The position numbers and the translations under genes are program-made. This document shows, piece by piece, positions 24,439 through 37,260 of a DNA stretch of 64,000 bases (position 1 is the stretch's first letter; each line of letters begins with the position of its first letter). The DNA comes from Paramecium pentaurelia (taxonomy: Eukaryota; Ciliophora; Oligohymenophorea; Peniculida; Parameciidae), in contig CAJJDO010000004.1 in the NCBI GenBank assembly GCA_905183005.1, positions 379,764-443,763 of the forward strand, given 5' to 3'. Under the pieces are notes generated by a model. The model was not told where the DNA came from, did not search any database, and saw only the letters and a program-made list of their open reading frames with translations.

Positions 24439-26670
24439 ATGATCTTGATTCTGGAGATGTTGCAAATAAATTTAGTGACTTCTATGAATTCGAAGAATTT
24501 TTAGGTTCAGGAGGATTTGGTAAGGTTGTTTAGGCAAAGAACATCAAAGGAGAAAGTGTGGCTGTCAAAATAGTACCTAAGAGAGAATGTAGAAGAAGTT
24601 ATTCAGAAATATTAGCAGAAGCAAGCATATTGAGTCAAATGAAACATTCAAATATAGTGTAATTTAAAAGAGTACATGAAACAGATACAAGATTATTAAT
24701 AGAAATGGCTTTGGTGAAGTACGGGCAATTGAAAAGATTATTTACAGATAAAATTGAATTGAGTTATGAATAGAAAAGACAATTAATGCAAACTTTATTC
24801 AAAACAGTGGCATTCATCCATGAAAGAGGAGTAGTTCATAGAGACATTAAACCTGAGGTGAGGATTGTATGTATACTAGAGAACCTTTTACTTGAAGACC
24901 CTAACGATATGACCACTTTGAAAATTGTAGATTTTGGATTGTCAACTAGATCTTAGTTACTCATCAGTGGTTAATGTGGCACACTCATCTACATGGCTCC
25001 AGAATTCTTTACTAGTAAGCATTACTCTAAAGTAAAAATATTATTAAATAGACTAGCCAGTTGATATTTGGAGTTGTGGAATCATATTATATATGGTATG
25101 TACAGGTGGAAAACATCCATTATATGTATAAGGATAAACAGCTGAAGAATATAGAGAGAAATTGTATTAGCATTTGTAAAATCCATAATGGAATTTCCCT
25201 GAAGGTTTTGACTAATTAGCTAAGAATCTTTTCTTGAAATGTGTTGCTGAGGATCCTATGCATAGATATAATGCACATTAAATCTTACATCATCCATGGA
25301 TTACTGGAAAGGTTAATGATCCTATTCCACTCTCTTTACCTGAGATGTATAAGTCTTTTTCAATGAGAGAGCGTGTAACAAGAATTATTAAGGCTTTAAT
25401 GGTCATTAGGATGATGTCAAAAGATTATTGGAGATGTATCAATACTAAGAAGGTAGATTCATCTTATTTAGATCAAGTAATTATTTTTGCTATTATTATA
25501 GTGTAATAAAATCTCATAAGCTCATTAATAATAATAATAATAATAAAGTTTACTTGATAAGTCTTATGTTAAGGAAATGATGGCAGAACATGCATAAATT
25601 AAATAAAGATAACACAATCACAATCATAGAGTTGAAACTCCAAAATATTAAAGCATTTTAAAAAGATTAATAGATCCATCTCGAAATTAACATGATTCAT
25701 ATTTAGACTAACCTAATAATAGCTAAATTGTAGATGAAAATATGCTCAATTAATATAATTCCATTAATAATAATCAATAAACAGATGGTTCTTAACGTTC
25801 AGTTTCTTAATAAAGTATTTAAGATGCATAAGAATGTGCTGAATCAAATAGTGGCAAACTTATTATTATCAAAAGAAGTAATCAAAATAAAAAGAAAACA
25901 AAAAAGATTGTTTAATTTATTACTACAAAAAAATAAAATAATAGTTCAGTTGATCTATAATAGAGATCTAGATCCACAACAGCCAATAATCCAAAATAAC
26001 TAATGAATACTCTTGCAGAGAACAAATAATTTGAATCTCCTAAGAAAATTTAACTTGCTTCTCTCACTTAATTTTAGTAATAATAACAATCTCAACCACA
26101 TCTCATTTAGCCTTAGCAATCCATACCATTTCTGAATACTGTCTCATAATTTAATGTGTTAAAACCACTTCCATCTAATTAATCCCCTGTCCATAGACTT
26201 AGTAGCCATAATGGTGGCAATACTCCTAGTCTTCATAACATCTTAAATTAAAACATAGAGCAATAGTAACATCAGTAAAATCATAGCTAAGCATATGGTT
26301 ATATTAGAAAAACTAGTGTTATAACCTAAGATCCAAAGATTGTTGAACCTCCAAGTATGTATTAATAAAATATTTTGCTATTTTAGGAAAAAGGAGTAAT
26401 ACTTCTACTCGGAAATTAAGTGTTGTTGAATTAGATTGTCATGATTAATAAAAATATGAATAATAAGAAAGTAAATTTAGATTTATTATCAAAATAGAAA
26501 TAGTTCATAATTAATTTTTACCTAGAGGATGGTGCAAAACCTTACCATTTTAAAAGTTTCTGCCTTCCAAATAAATGCAGGTCCATCCTTAATTTATTGA
26601 ATTGAATGCTTTGAGATAATAAATTAAAATTCCTTTACCCATATAGCTATAAGTTCCAAAAAAAAAATGA
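24435..26670 (+). CDS. Protein kinase (CAMK/ULK-like) with long Q/N-rich tail
   Basis: About 709 aa, five exons (introns 24, 25, 25 and 32 nt). The kinase domain spans residues about 15-270. It has the Gly loop LGSGGFGKVVQA, VAVK (Lys near 45), HRDIKPE|N (catalytic Asp near 137), VDFGLS, CGTLIYMAPEFF, VDIWSCGIILYM and HHPWI, so all catalytic residues are present. The tail of about 440 residues is rich in Q, N and S, with IRMMSKDYWRCINTKKVDSS just after the domain and no known module. The first intron (24858-24881) splits the catalytic loop exactly between KPE and N. The ATG lies inside the preceding gene's stop (ATGA), and no other upstream ATG is available. Substrate unknown. Confidence 0.85.
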
Positions 26671-26797
26671 AAAAAAATATAATTTAATGATTTGAATAAT
26701 CAATATTAATATTATTATTATTATTTATGTAATTAACTTTTTTTCTTTTAAATTTATTACTGAAAATATATATAAAATAAATAAATATATATATAAA
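26671..26797. other. Convergent spacer
   Basis: A 127-bp AT-rich gap between the kinase stop (plus) and the CPAP stop (minus). No feature beyond transcript ends is expected. Confidence 0.4.
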
Positions 26798-29700
26798 TCA
26801 TTTTTTAATTTATCTTTGTTTTTGTCCATCAGGATATATTATATCAATATTTCCATTTGGATATTCAATTTATTTTACTTTCTTACTATCTATTCTTTGG
26901 ATAATACCATCACTAAAAAAAGTTTATTCTTCCCCATTTGTTGAAATATACTTTTCAGTACCATCTCCAAACCGAATTTCCTTTCTGCCATCTGTAAAAT
27001 GGATTTCAATCTATTAATTCGAAAATCTATAAATCTAATAATGAGATAAATATCTTACATTTGGACCACTGGCTACAGTTATTTAAGTAGTGTGGGCATC
27101 AGCAAAAAAATAGATTATGGTTCCATTAGGTAGAGTCTATTTTACATCTTTATTTGTAAAATGAACAATTACATATCCATCAGGGAATACTTCTCTTTTG
27201 ACTCCATTATGAAAAACAACCTCCTTTTTTCCATTTGCATATTATCTAGAAACTTTACCATCTTAACCTACATTTTAATTAACTATTTTTGATGGCATAT
27301 CTTTATTCCTCTTATACATTAAATAAAAACGATTTTGATCATATATAAATTCTTATTCACTAATTAAATTATTAATATTTTTGATAGTAAATGGTATATC
27401 TTATTCTTACATACTTACTAAATCATGCTTTTTTTATTTTTATTAATTTACAATATTAATTTTAGATTTTTAAGTCATTGATTTCTCCATTATATCTTCA
27501 TATTTTTCAGATAATGCATCACTTTAATTATCATCATCATCATCATCATCCTCATCATTTTTTAATTGTTCTTCTTCATCATTATCAAAATCATCTTCAT
27601 CTTCTAAATAATAACTTTTCTTATCTTATATTGATTTTGTTTTTTATTTCAAAGATTAATCATCAGGAATACTTTAAGGACTTTAATTTCTTAATTTTTA
27701 TGGAAGAACTTCTTTATTAGAAGATAAAACAGATTAATTTGATTTTATTTATATTTATTATGATTTACTTTGTTAAATAGAAGGTTAAGATTAAACATAA
27801 GAAGGTTTCTTTTATTCTAAAAGTCTTAATTCTAAACATTTAAGTTCTGATTATAAATCTTGATTCTTTTAATTTACTTCTTCATATTATTTTTTAATTC
27901 TATCATAAGCTAATTTATTTTTTTAATCTTTTAATTTTTATTCATCTTGCAATTTCTAAACTTGTTATTTAAGTGATTCTATCTCTTCTCTTTCTTTTCT
28001 ATTAGGAATATTTTAATTAGATTTTGCCTATCTTTCAAATACTCTTTTTTCCCTCAACATTTTTTTTTTCTCTTCTTCTTTCCATTCATCTAATTATAAT
28101 TTCTCATTTTCTTTTTATTTTTCCCATTCATCCCTTTCTCTTTATAATTGCTTTAATAACTCTTCATATTTTCCTTATGTTTTCTTTAATTTATCATTTT
28201 CGCTCTTAAATTTAGCTATTTCCATATTAAGATTATTAATTTTATCTTAAACTTAATTTTTTGTACTTTCTTCTTCACTTTCAGAATGATTTGATTTATC
28301 AAATTTGTTATCTTTAACTTCTTTTTTTAAACCAAAATAAGAAGAACTGATTTTTTAATTTTAAGAAGCTTAATCTTTAATAAAATCTTCATTATTATCA
28401 AACTAATAATCCTTACTTTAATGATGAGATGAATTTTAAATTTCTTATTATTTTTAATTTTCTTTTTATTTTTAACCATACTATTATTAATTTTATGACT
28501 TTGGTTTTGGTTATTCTTTTGGTGTTTCTGATCGTTTCATTTTATTTTAAACTTCTCTTTACTCTTATTTTTCAAACCTTTAAGGATTGGATGGTTTTTA
28601 AGATTTTCCTTAACAATTTTAATTTTGCATAATTGTATTATTTATTGCATTATTTTCTTTCATAATTTCAGCATGTTCCTTTTTTGCAATATCTGATCTT
28701 TATTATGCATTTGATAAAAATTATCTTGTTCCTTTTTTTAAAAATGGTTTTTTCTTAACATTTCCTTATTATTCATTATTGTATTCAAAATTTTCTATTT
28801 GTTGTTTTTAAATAAGATTTCTTTCAGGCAAAGGATCAAAATTTTAATTTTTTATTGTTTTTATTGATATTTCTTCATAATTTTTATATGTTTTTATTTG
28901 ATTATCCTCAACAATATTCTTAGATTATTATTTCATATTTTAATTTTATTTTCCTCTATCATTCACTTAATTATTTTATTTTGAATATCCAATAGTTTAA
29001 TCTTCTAATGAATTCTGATAATTGGATTTAATAGGAATTTCATCAAATGAATTTTTTTTTGTAGGTTTTATAAGGATTTCATCAAAAGTATTCTATTTAG
29101 CAGGTTTTATAGGAATATCATCAAAAGTATTTTATTTAGCAGGTTTTATAGGAATATCATCAAACTTATTCTATTTAGCAGGTTTTATAGGAATATCATC
29201 AAATGAATTTTATTTAGCAGGTTTTATAGGAATATCATCATATTAATTCTATTTTCCAGGTTTTATAGGAATATCATCAAAAATATTTATTTTTGTAGGT
29301 TTAATTGGCATTTCATCAAATGTATCAAATGAATTTTAATAATTCAATTTTTTTTTTGGTTATTCATCAAATTAACTATTTTTTCTTTATATATCTTATT
29401 AAATTTCTGATTTTTTTCTATAATTTTCATCATTTTTTATTGTATTTGAAATATCTTCTAGCTATTTATGATTAATCATATTATCCTCAAATTAATTTTA
29501 TTGCATTGGTTTGATTGGCATTTCATCATAAGGATTAGATTATTTTCTATATTAATTTTCTTCATTATTATAAGTACTTCTATTGAGATTTTTTTGATAA
29601 TTGTTTTCATTACTTTAATTTCTTTAATTATAATATTTAGTATTTTATTGATCATTATTATTAGTTTGTTTCTAATTGATGCTTGAATTCATAAATTACC

Positions 29701-30291
29701 TTGATTAATTTCTATTATAATCTTCATTATCAAAATTGTTTTATGATTACTTAATTGAATTTTAATCCTCATCAAATTGATTATTATATCCTCTTTCAAC
29801 TTATTTTTACTAACCTCTTGATTTCTACTCTAGATTATTATTCTTTTATTGATTATAATATTCATTTTATTAAAGATTGTAATCATTGAATTCATTTTAG
29901 CTATTATTTGTAACTGGAATATCATCAAAATTAAGCTATCTATTAGTATTTGTATAAGTTTCCTAATATTATTATTTGGGATACTTCATAATATTTATTT
30001 GGATTATATGCATTAATGAATTGGGAGGTTTATTACAATTGACATTCATCTGGTTTCACTTAATTATAAAACTAATTCATATCATTCACTTTATGCATAT
30101 AAAATTTCTCTAAATCGAATCCTTCATAAATATATCTCTATACCAGATGAATGACTTTGCATCATTGAAATCATTTGAGATTAAAACATTTTCATCATAT
30201 TTTACATCATAACATCATTTGGGTTAATGTTTTGTGTGGGAATATCATTTTAGAATATAGACTATCCAACAGTGCTACGCTACTAATACAT
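26798..30291 (-). CDS. SAS4: CPAP/SAS-4 (CENPJ) centriole assembly protein
   Basis: About 1141 aa with introns of 22, 22 and 24 nt; the first ends GAAG. Start MYQQRSTVGQSIF. The N-terminal 550 residues are Q/N-rich and carry a 13-residue tandem repeat (DDIPIKPAKQN type). A coiled coil follows with the family-typical stretch KRVFERQAKS and IPNRKEREEIESLKQQV, then an Asp-rich block. The last 190 residues are the TCP10/G-box beta-sheet domain, made of short NGxxKxxxxDG strands (YANGKKEVVFHNGVKREVF, FPDGYVIVHF, YPDGQKQRQIKK). CPAP/SAS-4 builds the centriole wall and binds tubulin and STIL/Ana2. In ciliates it should act at basal bodies. The coiled-coil signature plus G-box makes the call strong. 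Confidence 0.92.
29035..29330 (-). repeat. 39-bp coding minisatellite in CPAP
   Basis: About seven to eight copies of a 39-bp unit code FDDIPIKPAKQN-like blocks, with the last base of many codons conserved. The central copies are almost identical at DNA level and the outer ones diverge (FDEMPIKPTK, FDEILIKPTK). This implies recent unequal exchange or slippage. The opposite strand also reads open but is a shadow. Confidence 0.85.
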
Positions 30292-31272
30292 TAAAAAATT
30301 GAATTCAAATTTTAACAAATAATAAGTTCAAAATTTCCTCCAAAAATTCACATACGGATTATCAATCTTCCATTTGATTAATTCTTAATAGTATAGATTT
30401 TATTTGTTGGATTAAAAAAGATATTCAAAAAAGTACATTAATAACATCTTTCTAGTAAAATTTAACCATTGTTAAAGATATAAAATCTATGATAAAATAA
30501 TTATTAAGGATACTTCATTTCTTAATTTTTATTAAAGTTAAAAAGAATTTTTGTTGAATGTTATGACATACTGTTTAAGTTTGTAAATATAAGCTATTAA
30601 AAAATAATTTAATATAGGAAATAGCTAAATATGACTAATTATTTCTTATAAGTATCAATAAAACATTCTTAAATTGAATAAAAATCCTTATTAATAACTA
30701 TAAATTCAAAATTGAAATTTAGAAGATGTATAGAATATAAAAAAAGAAGATATAAAAATTAAAAGTATTCAGATTAAATGATAAATTAATTTAATAATAT
30801 TCAATTATAAATAAATTATTTTTCAATAAATATAAATAATCTTTAAATATAATCAACCAAATGTATTTTCAGATAATATATATTTCTTTCCAATAAAATT
30901 ATTTAAAGAAAACGATTAACAATATGAAGATTATTAATTATAAACAATATTTTCAATAATAATAGTATTAATATCGGAAAAATAAAAAAAATGAATAAAC
31001 AATAAAAGAATTCAATCAACTATCTTATTTAATTATATTTAAAATATCTATTGAAAATATAATTATTGGATTTTTATATTATATTTTATTGTTTAATATT
31101 TGATCATACTTTGCCAATTCATTATGGTAATTATTCTTTATTTTAATTAAAAATCTTTTATTAATTGAATTAATTTTATTAATTTAATTTCCCTTAATTA
31201 ATAAAACTCTAAATATTAGTTTAAATGTTTTAAGTATTTTTTTACTAAAACTAATAAATAGGTGTTTATTAC
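30292..31272. other. Long AT-rich intergenic region with no firm gene
   Basis: About 980 bp between CPAP and the next kinase gene, unusually long for this locus. A minus-strand frame from 30518 (MKYPQQLFYHRFYIF) runs about 56 codons to a TGA. It shows no homology I can name and falls within chance for this base composition. The CPAP promoter must lie in the low-coordinate end. Confidence 0.5.
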
Positions 31273-32490
31273 TCAGTACTGAAAATATTCTACTATGGCT
31301 TTTAAATTTAATTTAGTCCATTATTGCCTTCTGAATTACTTCTTTGCTTTCTACATTGTTCTTACGGCTTTTATAATATTTTCTTTATTTACATTATGAG
31401 TTTAAATATTTTTACCCTTTTAATTTAGTTCTAACAAAATCGAATCAATAGTTATTCTCATAGATGGATCAATTTGAATCATTTTTTAAACAAGCATTAC
31501 ATATTTTTAATCTAACATAGTCAAATTATTTTTGATTTTTTAGTCAATCTCTTGTTGTGTAATATTAAGAATTTCATTATAAATTTGTTATCTATTAGAT
31601 TTCATAAACATGACTTTTTGAGTAAATAATTCATAAATAACAGTACCAAAGGCCCAGATATCTACTGATTAATCATATCCTTAATGATTATTATTTTGTT
31701 TTATTTGTTCTGGAGGCATATAATGAGCTGTTCCACATTATAAGGTAAGTGCTAAATCTTTAGTACTTGATAAACCAAAATCACATATTTTATATATTTT
31801 TTATGACAAATTTATATTATGATCTTTTTTAACAAAAACAAGAATATTTTCTGGTTTTAAATCTCTATGAATAATTTTTTGTTCATGTAATTCCTTTATA
31901 CCATTGGCTATTTATTTAATTATATATCTAGCCTCATTTTTATCAAGAGGATGTTTATCTATTTCATTTTATAAACTATTTTCACAATATTCCATCAATA
32001 AAAAATATTCATTTGTTTCATGATGTTTTTAAAATTCTATGATATTAACTAAGTTTTTAAAGACTTTTTATTTTAACTTTTATAAAATTTCTATTTCTTC
32101 TTTTTGAATGGATGATTAAATCTTTAAAGCATATAATTCAAAGGTTTATTTATTTTATATCAGATAGACTAAACCATAACTACCTTTACCTATTAATCTC
32201 TTCTTTATATATTCTATTCCTGATATTGTAAGTAAATCTTATTTTTCAATATCCTTAAAAAATAATGGGAATGTCATTTTTTATTGGATTTATTATTATT
32301 AATTAATGTTTTATGGTCCATGATTAATCCCTTATTGAAATGTATGCTAATTAAAATGTAGAATTTATGGTTGTTATATAAATGTTGGTAATTAATTATT
32401 ATTGACAAAATTAACTTAAGGATTGTGGAATTATTATGAATTTACTAAGTTGCATTATGGTGGAATATGATTTTATTGGTTATTATGCAT
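31273..32490 (-). CDS. Protein kinase with Q/N-rich N-terminal extension
   Basis: A single 406-codon frame, no introns. Residues 1-71 (MHNNQQNHIPPQCNLV onward) are Q/N/H-rich. The kinase domain follows from LIGKGSYGLVYLIQN through YALKIQ, LLMEYC, IIHRDLKPENILV, ICDFGLSS, LQCGTAHYMPPEQI and SVDIWAFGTVIYELF to a Met-rich end. The catalytic K, D (HRD) and D (DFG) are all present. The C-terminal IQ-like segment (VRTMQKAKKQFRRQQW) could bind calmodulin. The layout is CAMK/NEK-like; a precise family is not assigned. The extended start was chosen because the frame is open and begins 29 bp after the next gene's stop. An internal ATG (32277) would remove the Q/N tail. Confidence 0.85.
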
Positions 32491-32519
32491 ATGTATTATA
32501 TTTTTAAAAAAATATTTAT

Positions 32520-34992
32520 TCACTAATCAAAATTAAGATCATTTTCTATTAGATCATTAGTCTCTGTTTATTCATACCTATTTCTATTTTTTTATTATTT
32601 TAATGCATTCAATTTATCCTAAAAGTTTAATCCCTTCTTTGATCTTTTTTCTGTAGTCTATTCTATATCAATTTCATCAAGAGGATTCAATCCAAAAACA
32701 TTAGTAAAATATTCTAATTGTTACTCTATACTATATTTTTAAAATTCATCAAGATATATATATTCTACATTCCAATCAAATACTTATTCATATATAAGTT
32801 TTTATATTTATCTTTCTTTTCTTAAATGTTTCAAAATATTATAATCTTATTCTCCTAATCTAATTTAAATGTTTTTTTCTTCATTTAATTATAATTCAAA
32901 ATCTGAAGGATCTAAAACTATTAAACCAAATTTTAAATTTTATGTTTTAGTTTTTATTAAATGAGTAACATGAAGCATCATTCCTATTCCTTAATCAAAC
33001 ATATTTATATAAGATTGATTGTATTCTTATTTTAAATTAATATCTTTGCATTATTATTGTAAAGATTATTTTAGCACATCTTTTAGTTCTAATAATTAGG
33101 AATCTTTGAAATTATTTAATAAAACAGATGTTTAAGCATAATGAGATACTTTAATAAATTAAGAGATTTTTTCAATTCCTACTTCTAAACTGAGTTTCTC
33201 AATTAATATTACCATCCATAAACTCTCTACATATTTATCAATATGAAAAATGGTATTTATATCTAATTCCTTAATACCCATACATGCTTCCTGTATAAGT
33301 TCTTTCTTTATTATTCTTTCTTTTGTTAATAAATGTTCTTATAATAAACACCAAGAGATAACAACCCAATTATCTTATTTAAAAAAGAATCTCATTTCAT
33401 CTTTATATTATTAATTTAAAACTATTAATTAATTATGAAGATGTTCATTCTTTGGATCAAGATATAAAGCCTAATGAAATAATGATTTATGTATAGATTA
33501 TTTGATTTTAATTTATTATTATTAACAGAATTTATAAAAGTATCTCTAACAATAATTCAAAATGACTTAATCTTCATATGGTAATTCAATTTCCTAAAGA
33601 TTTTATATAAGTAAAATTGATAATTTAATTTATTCTAAATGAGGTAATGACATTTAAAGAGTTTATAATATTGCTACTTTTAAAGGAGTTGAAATCTATT
33701 TTAAATGATCAGATGTTAATTAGATTGGTATTTAAAGTTTTGATTACATAGATGCAATTGTTAAATATGCTAAATAAGTTGGTTTAATCTATTATTATTA
33801 TTATTAGTCTTTATTAAGTCTATTAATTATAATTTCATTCAATAATTTTGTTAAATCAAAAGTTTCAGAATTATTTGAAGCATTTAAATATAATAGAGTC
33901 AATTATCTAATTGATAATAAATTTTATCTCACTATTAATTATTTTGAAAACTTATTATATAATTCTGCATTTCCTTTTCTTGATTTAAGAAAACTCCAAA
34001 AAATTGAACAAAATTATTTATCATTAACTTTATCTATCAATTCAATACAAGCTCCCTTAAATGATAACATAATTATATATTACTTCTATTTTATGCTAAA
34101 GAGATTTATCATTATATTTAAAATAATAATTCATTGTTGCTCTACATAATTTAACTAAATCATGAGGTAATAGATTTTTATTAGATGGAAATTATTCAGC
34201 TAATTGTTCTTCTATTACTAATTAAAATGCATTTGAACATATATTTGGTATAAATATATATTATGCTAATTTAATAAAATCTGAAAAACTATAATCTCTT
34301 ATTCTTTACTAAACTTATTTCTCTGTTACTGCATATATTCCAAATCCTCCTTTTTGATTGTCTGGGCATTTAGAATATAAATATGAATAATAAGCTAATT
34401 TCATAGGATTTATTTCATGTTAAGCAATCTTTATCACTGATGCTAATTAACCATAAAGAATTGCTGAACCATAATGACAATATTAATAAGCCCATAATAT
34501 TTTTTCTATATCTTAATAATTTATTATTTCATTTTTATCAGATAATCTATCATATATTTCATTTTCCATTATTCGAAAAAAATCTTAATCAAATCTTTTG
34601 ACATAAGCATATTATTCTAATATTATTGCAATTTAACTAAATGTCAATTTTTCATACTTCTTTGAAAAATATTTAATAAAATAATTATAAATGTCATTCT
34701 TTATTAATTCTTATGTTGTTTATATTTTATTAAGTAATTAATTTCTTTAAGCTTAATCTTATTCTCCCAATACTTTTATAATTCTAATTGCATCATTTGG
34801 CTCAATATAATGTCTCTTGATTTTCAACCACAATTAAGGATTATATTATCCTACTTTTATTTACTAAATAAATTTCTCTTCATGAGTCTCTACCACAGAT
34901 TTTATGGCAGACTAAATTTCTTTTAAACTAAGAATATCAGAATGCAAATCAATTTTTTAAGAGTAAAGAAACTTTATTACTTTTTTAAACAT
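32520..34992 (-). CDS. Helical-repeat protein, possible mitochondrial RNA-binding type
   Basis: About 814 aa with one 28-nt intron. The sequence is almost entirely alpha-helical with repeated blocks such as LTFSQIAIILEQYAYVK, IEKILWAYQYCHYGS and SFSDFIKLAQYIF. That spacing recalls the heptatricopeptide/FAST-kinase-like repeats of organellar RNA-binding proteins. The C-terminal 110 residues (LKFGLIVLDPSDFELQL) may be a RAP-like domain, but the match is weak. The N-terminus MFKKVIKFLYSQKI is basic and could target mitochondria. Treat as an uncharacterised helical-repeat protein. Confidence 0.55.
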
Positions 34993-35110
34993 AATTATTT
35001 TATAATTTCTTTATTTATTCCAAATAAAGAAATGAAAAATTGATTTCTCAAAAATTTTGTTCAAAGAAATAGATTCTATTTGAGCTCCTCTCTTTCCATA
35101 AAAGATTCAT

Positions 35111-36069
35111 TCATCTATATTTATTAATATATTTTTATACATAGCTTTAATGTTAACTATATTTAAAACTACTATGACTTAATCTTCTTTATTTATTGAA
35201 TGCAGCAGGTGTATAATTATAATCATCACTTAAAATAAATATATTATTTACTTTTCATATTTCTAAGGAGTTTAAGTCCATTATAAAATATGTTATTTAT
35301 TTGTATTAACATTATCTTTTTATTACTTTTTGAAAAGTAGGTATTTTTTATGCATTCTATTTCTTCTAGGATGTTTTATAATTGTTCTTATTTTTGAATC
35401 ATTCTTTCATTAAAAATTAAAATTACATAATGTTATTTCCTTAATGCAGTACTCTCTCTACTCTAAACAACAGGTAATTTCTTAGGTTCTTCAATTTCTT
35501 CTTCTGAATCTGTTAACAAACTAACATAGGTTTTATTTAAAAATATGATCTCAAGGGCCTTTTTTTCAAATTCAATCTGAAACTGATCAAAATAAGAAGG
35601 TCTTTCTTCATAAAATTATAAGATACAACCCTTTAAGTATAAACTATTATTTAATATTCTATAGTTTTTCATTGAATTCTGAAATTCTCTTTTTCATACC
35701 TGAATTCCAATGATTTTTAATTGCATTATCAGTTCTTCCTTCTAAATGTTTAGCTATTTCTGCCCATTTGTTACTAATTGCTTTATGATATAGAAATAGA
35801 ATCCATTCTTCATCATAATCCCAAGGTGATTTCTTAATTAATGGATTCAAATGATTATGCCATCTATTCATATTATCAAATAAGAATGACTACCTTTCTC
35901 TGCATTATTTTCCAATCCTTCCTGGTAATTTGGATGCAATAAAAGTCCATTTATGTGGACCATACAATTCAACTAACTGCATAACTTATGAATCCTCATA
36001 ATCAGTCCAAGGTTCTAATGTTTAATATGAATAAATACTTTTTTTTGTTTTCTCTATTTTCTTCCTCAT
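35111..36069 (-). CDS. R2R3-type Myb DNA-binding protein
   Basis: About 285 aa, introns 30, 25 (35602-35626, ending AAG), 23 and 23 nt. Residues 15-120 form two Myb repeats. R2 is EPWTDYEDSQVMQLVELYG with IGKQCRERW. R3 is SPWDYDEEWILFLYHKA with LEGRTDNAIKNHWNS. The spaced Trp residues are present, and the R3 recognition helix NAIKNHWNS is classical. The remainder is charged (DSEEEIEEPKKLP) with a basic, Tyr-rich end (NDDYNYTPAAFNKQRRLS). It is probably a nuclear transcription factor; the targets are unknown. Exons 3 to 5 rest on frame logic and codon appearance. Confidence 0.8.
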
Positions 36070-36265
36070 TTTTTAATTTTTTTGAAATAATTTATTTAAC
36101 TGATTAATAATATTTCATAAAATTAAATATATATTATATAATTAAATGAAAAAAATGCTCATATTGAATATTATTTAATAGATTCCAAATATCAGGATTA
36201 ATATTGTTTGATCTGAATAATATTTCAGATATTCATATATGATAATAACGCTTCCTTTTTGTAAT
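36070..36265. other. Non-coding spacer upstream of the Myb gene
   Basis: About 200 bp, AT-rich. No supported frame; presumed to hold the Myb promoter. Confidence 0.4.
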
Positions 36266-36960
36266 TCATAAAGTATGTTGTGAATAACTTTATTACTATT
36301 TCTTCATTTCCTCTTTATATTCAATATCAATATAAGAAAATTTCTCTTTGGTATATATGATAATTTCTACTTATTTTAATTCTATGAATACTAGATTCAA
36401 TTCATATAAAATTTAAGCTAATTGTTTTTTTTAGACTTTATATAACAAGTTAATTCTTGGAACAAATTTGTAAGCATACTTTGGAACAAAGTTGTAAGCA
36501 TAATTATCTTGAGTTAAGTAGAATTAACTCTGCCTTATATGCAAAATAGAAATCAATTTAATGCATCAATTATTTTTGAAGGTTGAGGACTTTTTAATGA
36601 AGACAGAAAGCATCTTATAACTTCCTCTCATTAAATATTATCTTAGTAATACTATGGTCTATTATCAATAACAATTTTCTGGGTTATGTTTAGACATCCT
36701 AAAAATTTACAAAAATTATTAAAATAATGTAATATTTCATTTATTCATGAAGTTGAACTATTAGTAATTCCTTCATCTTTAGAAATTGAAAATTCGTGTG
36801 TATGTTATTAATAATGAGTATAGATAGTTTCACTTAATTGTAATAGTGATGTATTATAGTCTCCTATTAATTGATGATAAAATTCAAAAAGTTAAGATAA
36901 GCCTCAATTATAAGATACTTTAATAAATAATTGCATATCTAAGCAACATAAGACAGACTT
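36266..36960 (-). pseudogene. Possible decayed gene with several in-frame TGA codons
   Basis: The minus strand reads as protein-like text (LFEFYHQLIGDYNTSLLQLS, then NEILHYFNNFCKFLGCLNI, then EEVIRCFLSSLKSPQPSK) but is broken by at least three TGA codons that no plausible 20-35-nt intron removes. A shifted frame continues with YAYNFVPKYAYKFVPRI (an internal 21-bp tandem) to a TGA at 36266-36268. A former gene degraded by nonsense and frameshift changes fits best. Chance cannot be excluded, since TGA density here is near random expectation. The family is not recognised. Confidence 0.35.
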
Positions 36961-37260
36961 ATGTGATTTAGAATCTCAAACTAAATAACATTTAGTACTT
37001 CTAAAATTTATTAGCAATTAATCAAATTGGGTCTAGTTATTTATTTGACTCAAAAATTTAATATAAGAAAATTAGATATTAAGAAGAACAATAAATAAAT
37101 GCTCAGAGAATTTTGTTTAATAAATAACAAATAATTGAAGATAGAGTAATGAAGAATGTAATAATAGTTCAAAATTTGATTAAATTAAATAAAAAATAGT
37201 TAAATAAATAATTAAGAATAGCTAATAATCCATTTACATTATCAAATTTGTACATTAATT
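36961..37260. other. Uncertain stretch, no firm gene
   Basis: Both strands show open frames here. On plus, 36747-37409 is open for 221 codons. On minus, the frame of the neighbouring gene continues but with TGA codons. Neither has a recognised motif, so no gene is called. Confidence 0.35.

Noticed and set aside
29022..29246. Plus-strand frame with repeated AGFIGISS peptides
   Set aside because: It is the antisense shadow of the CPAP 39-bp repeat array.
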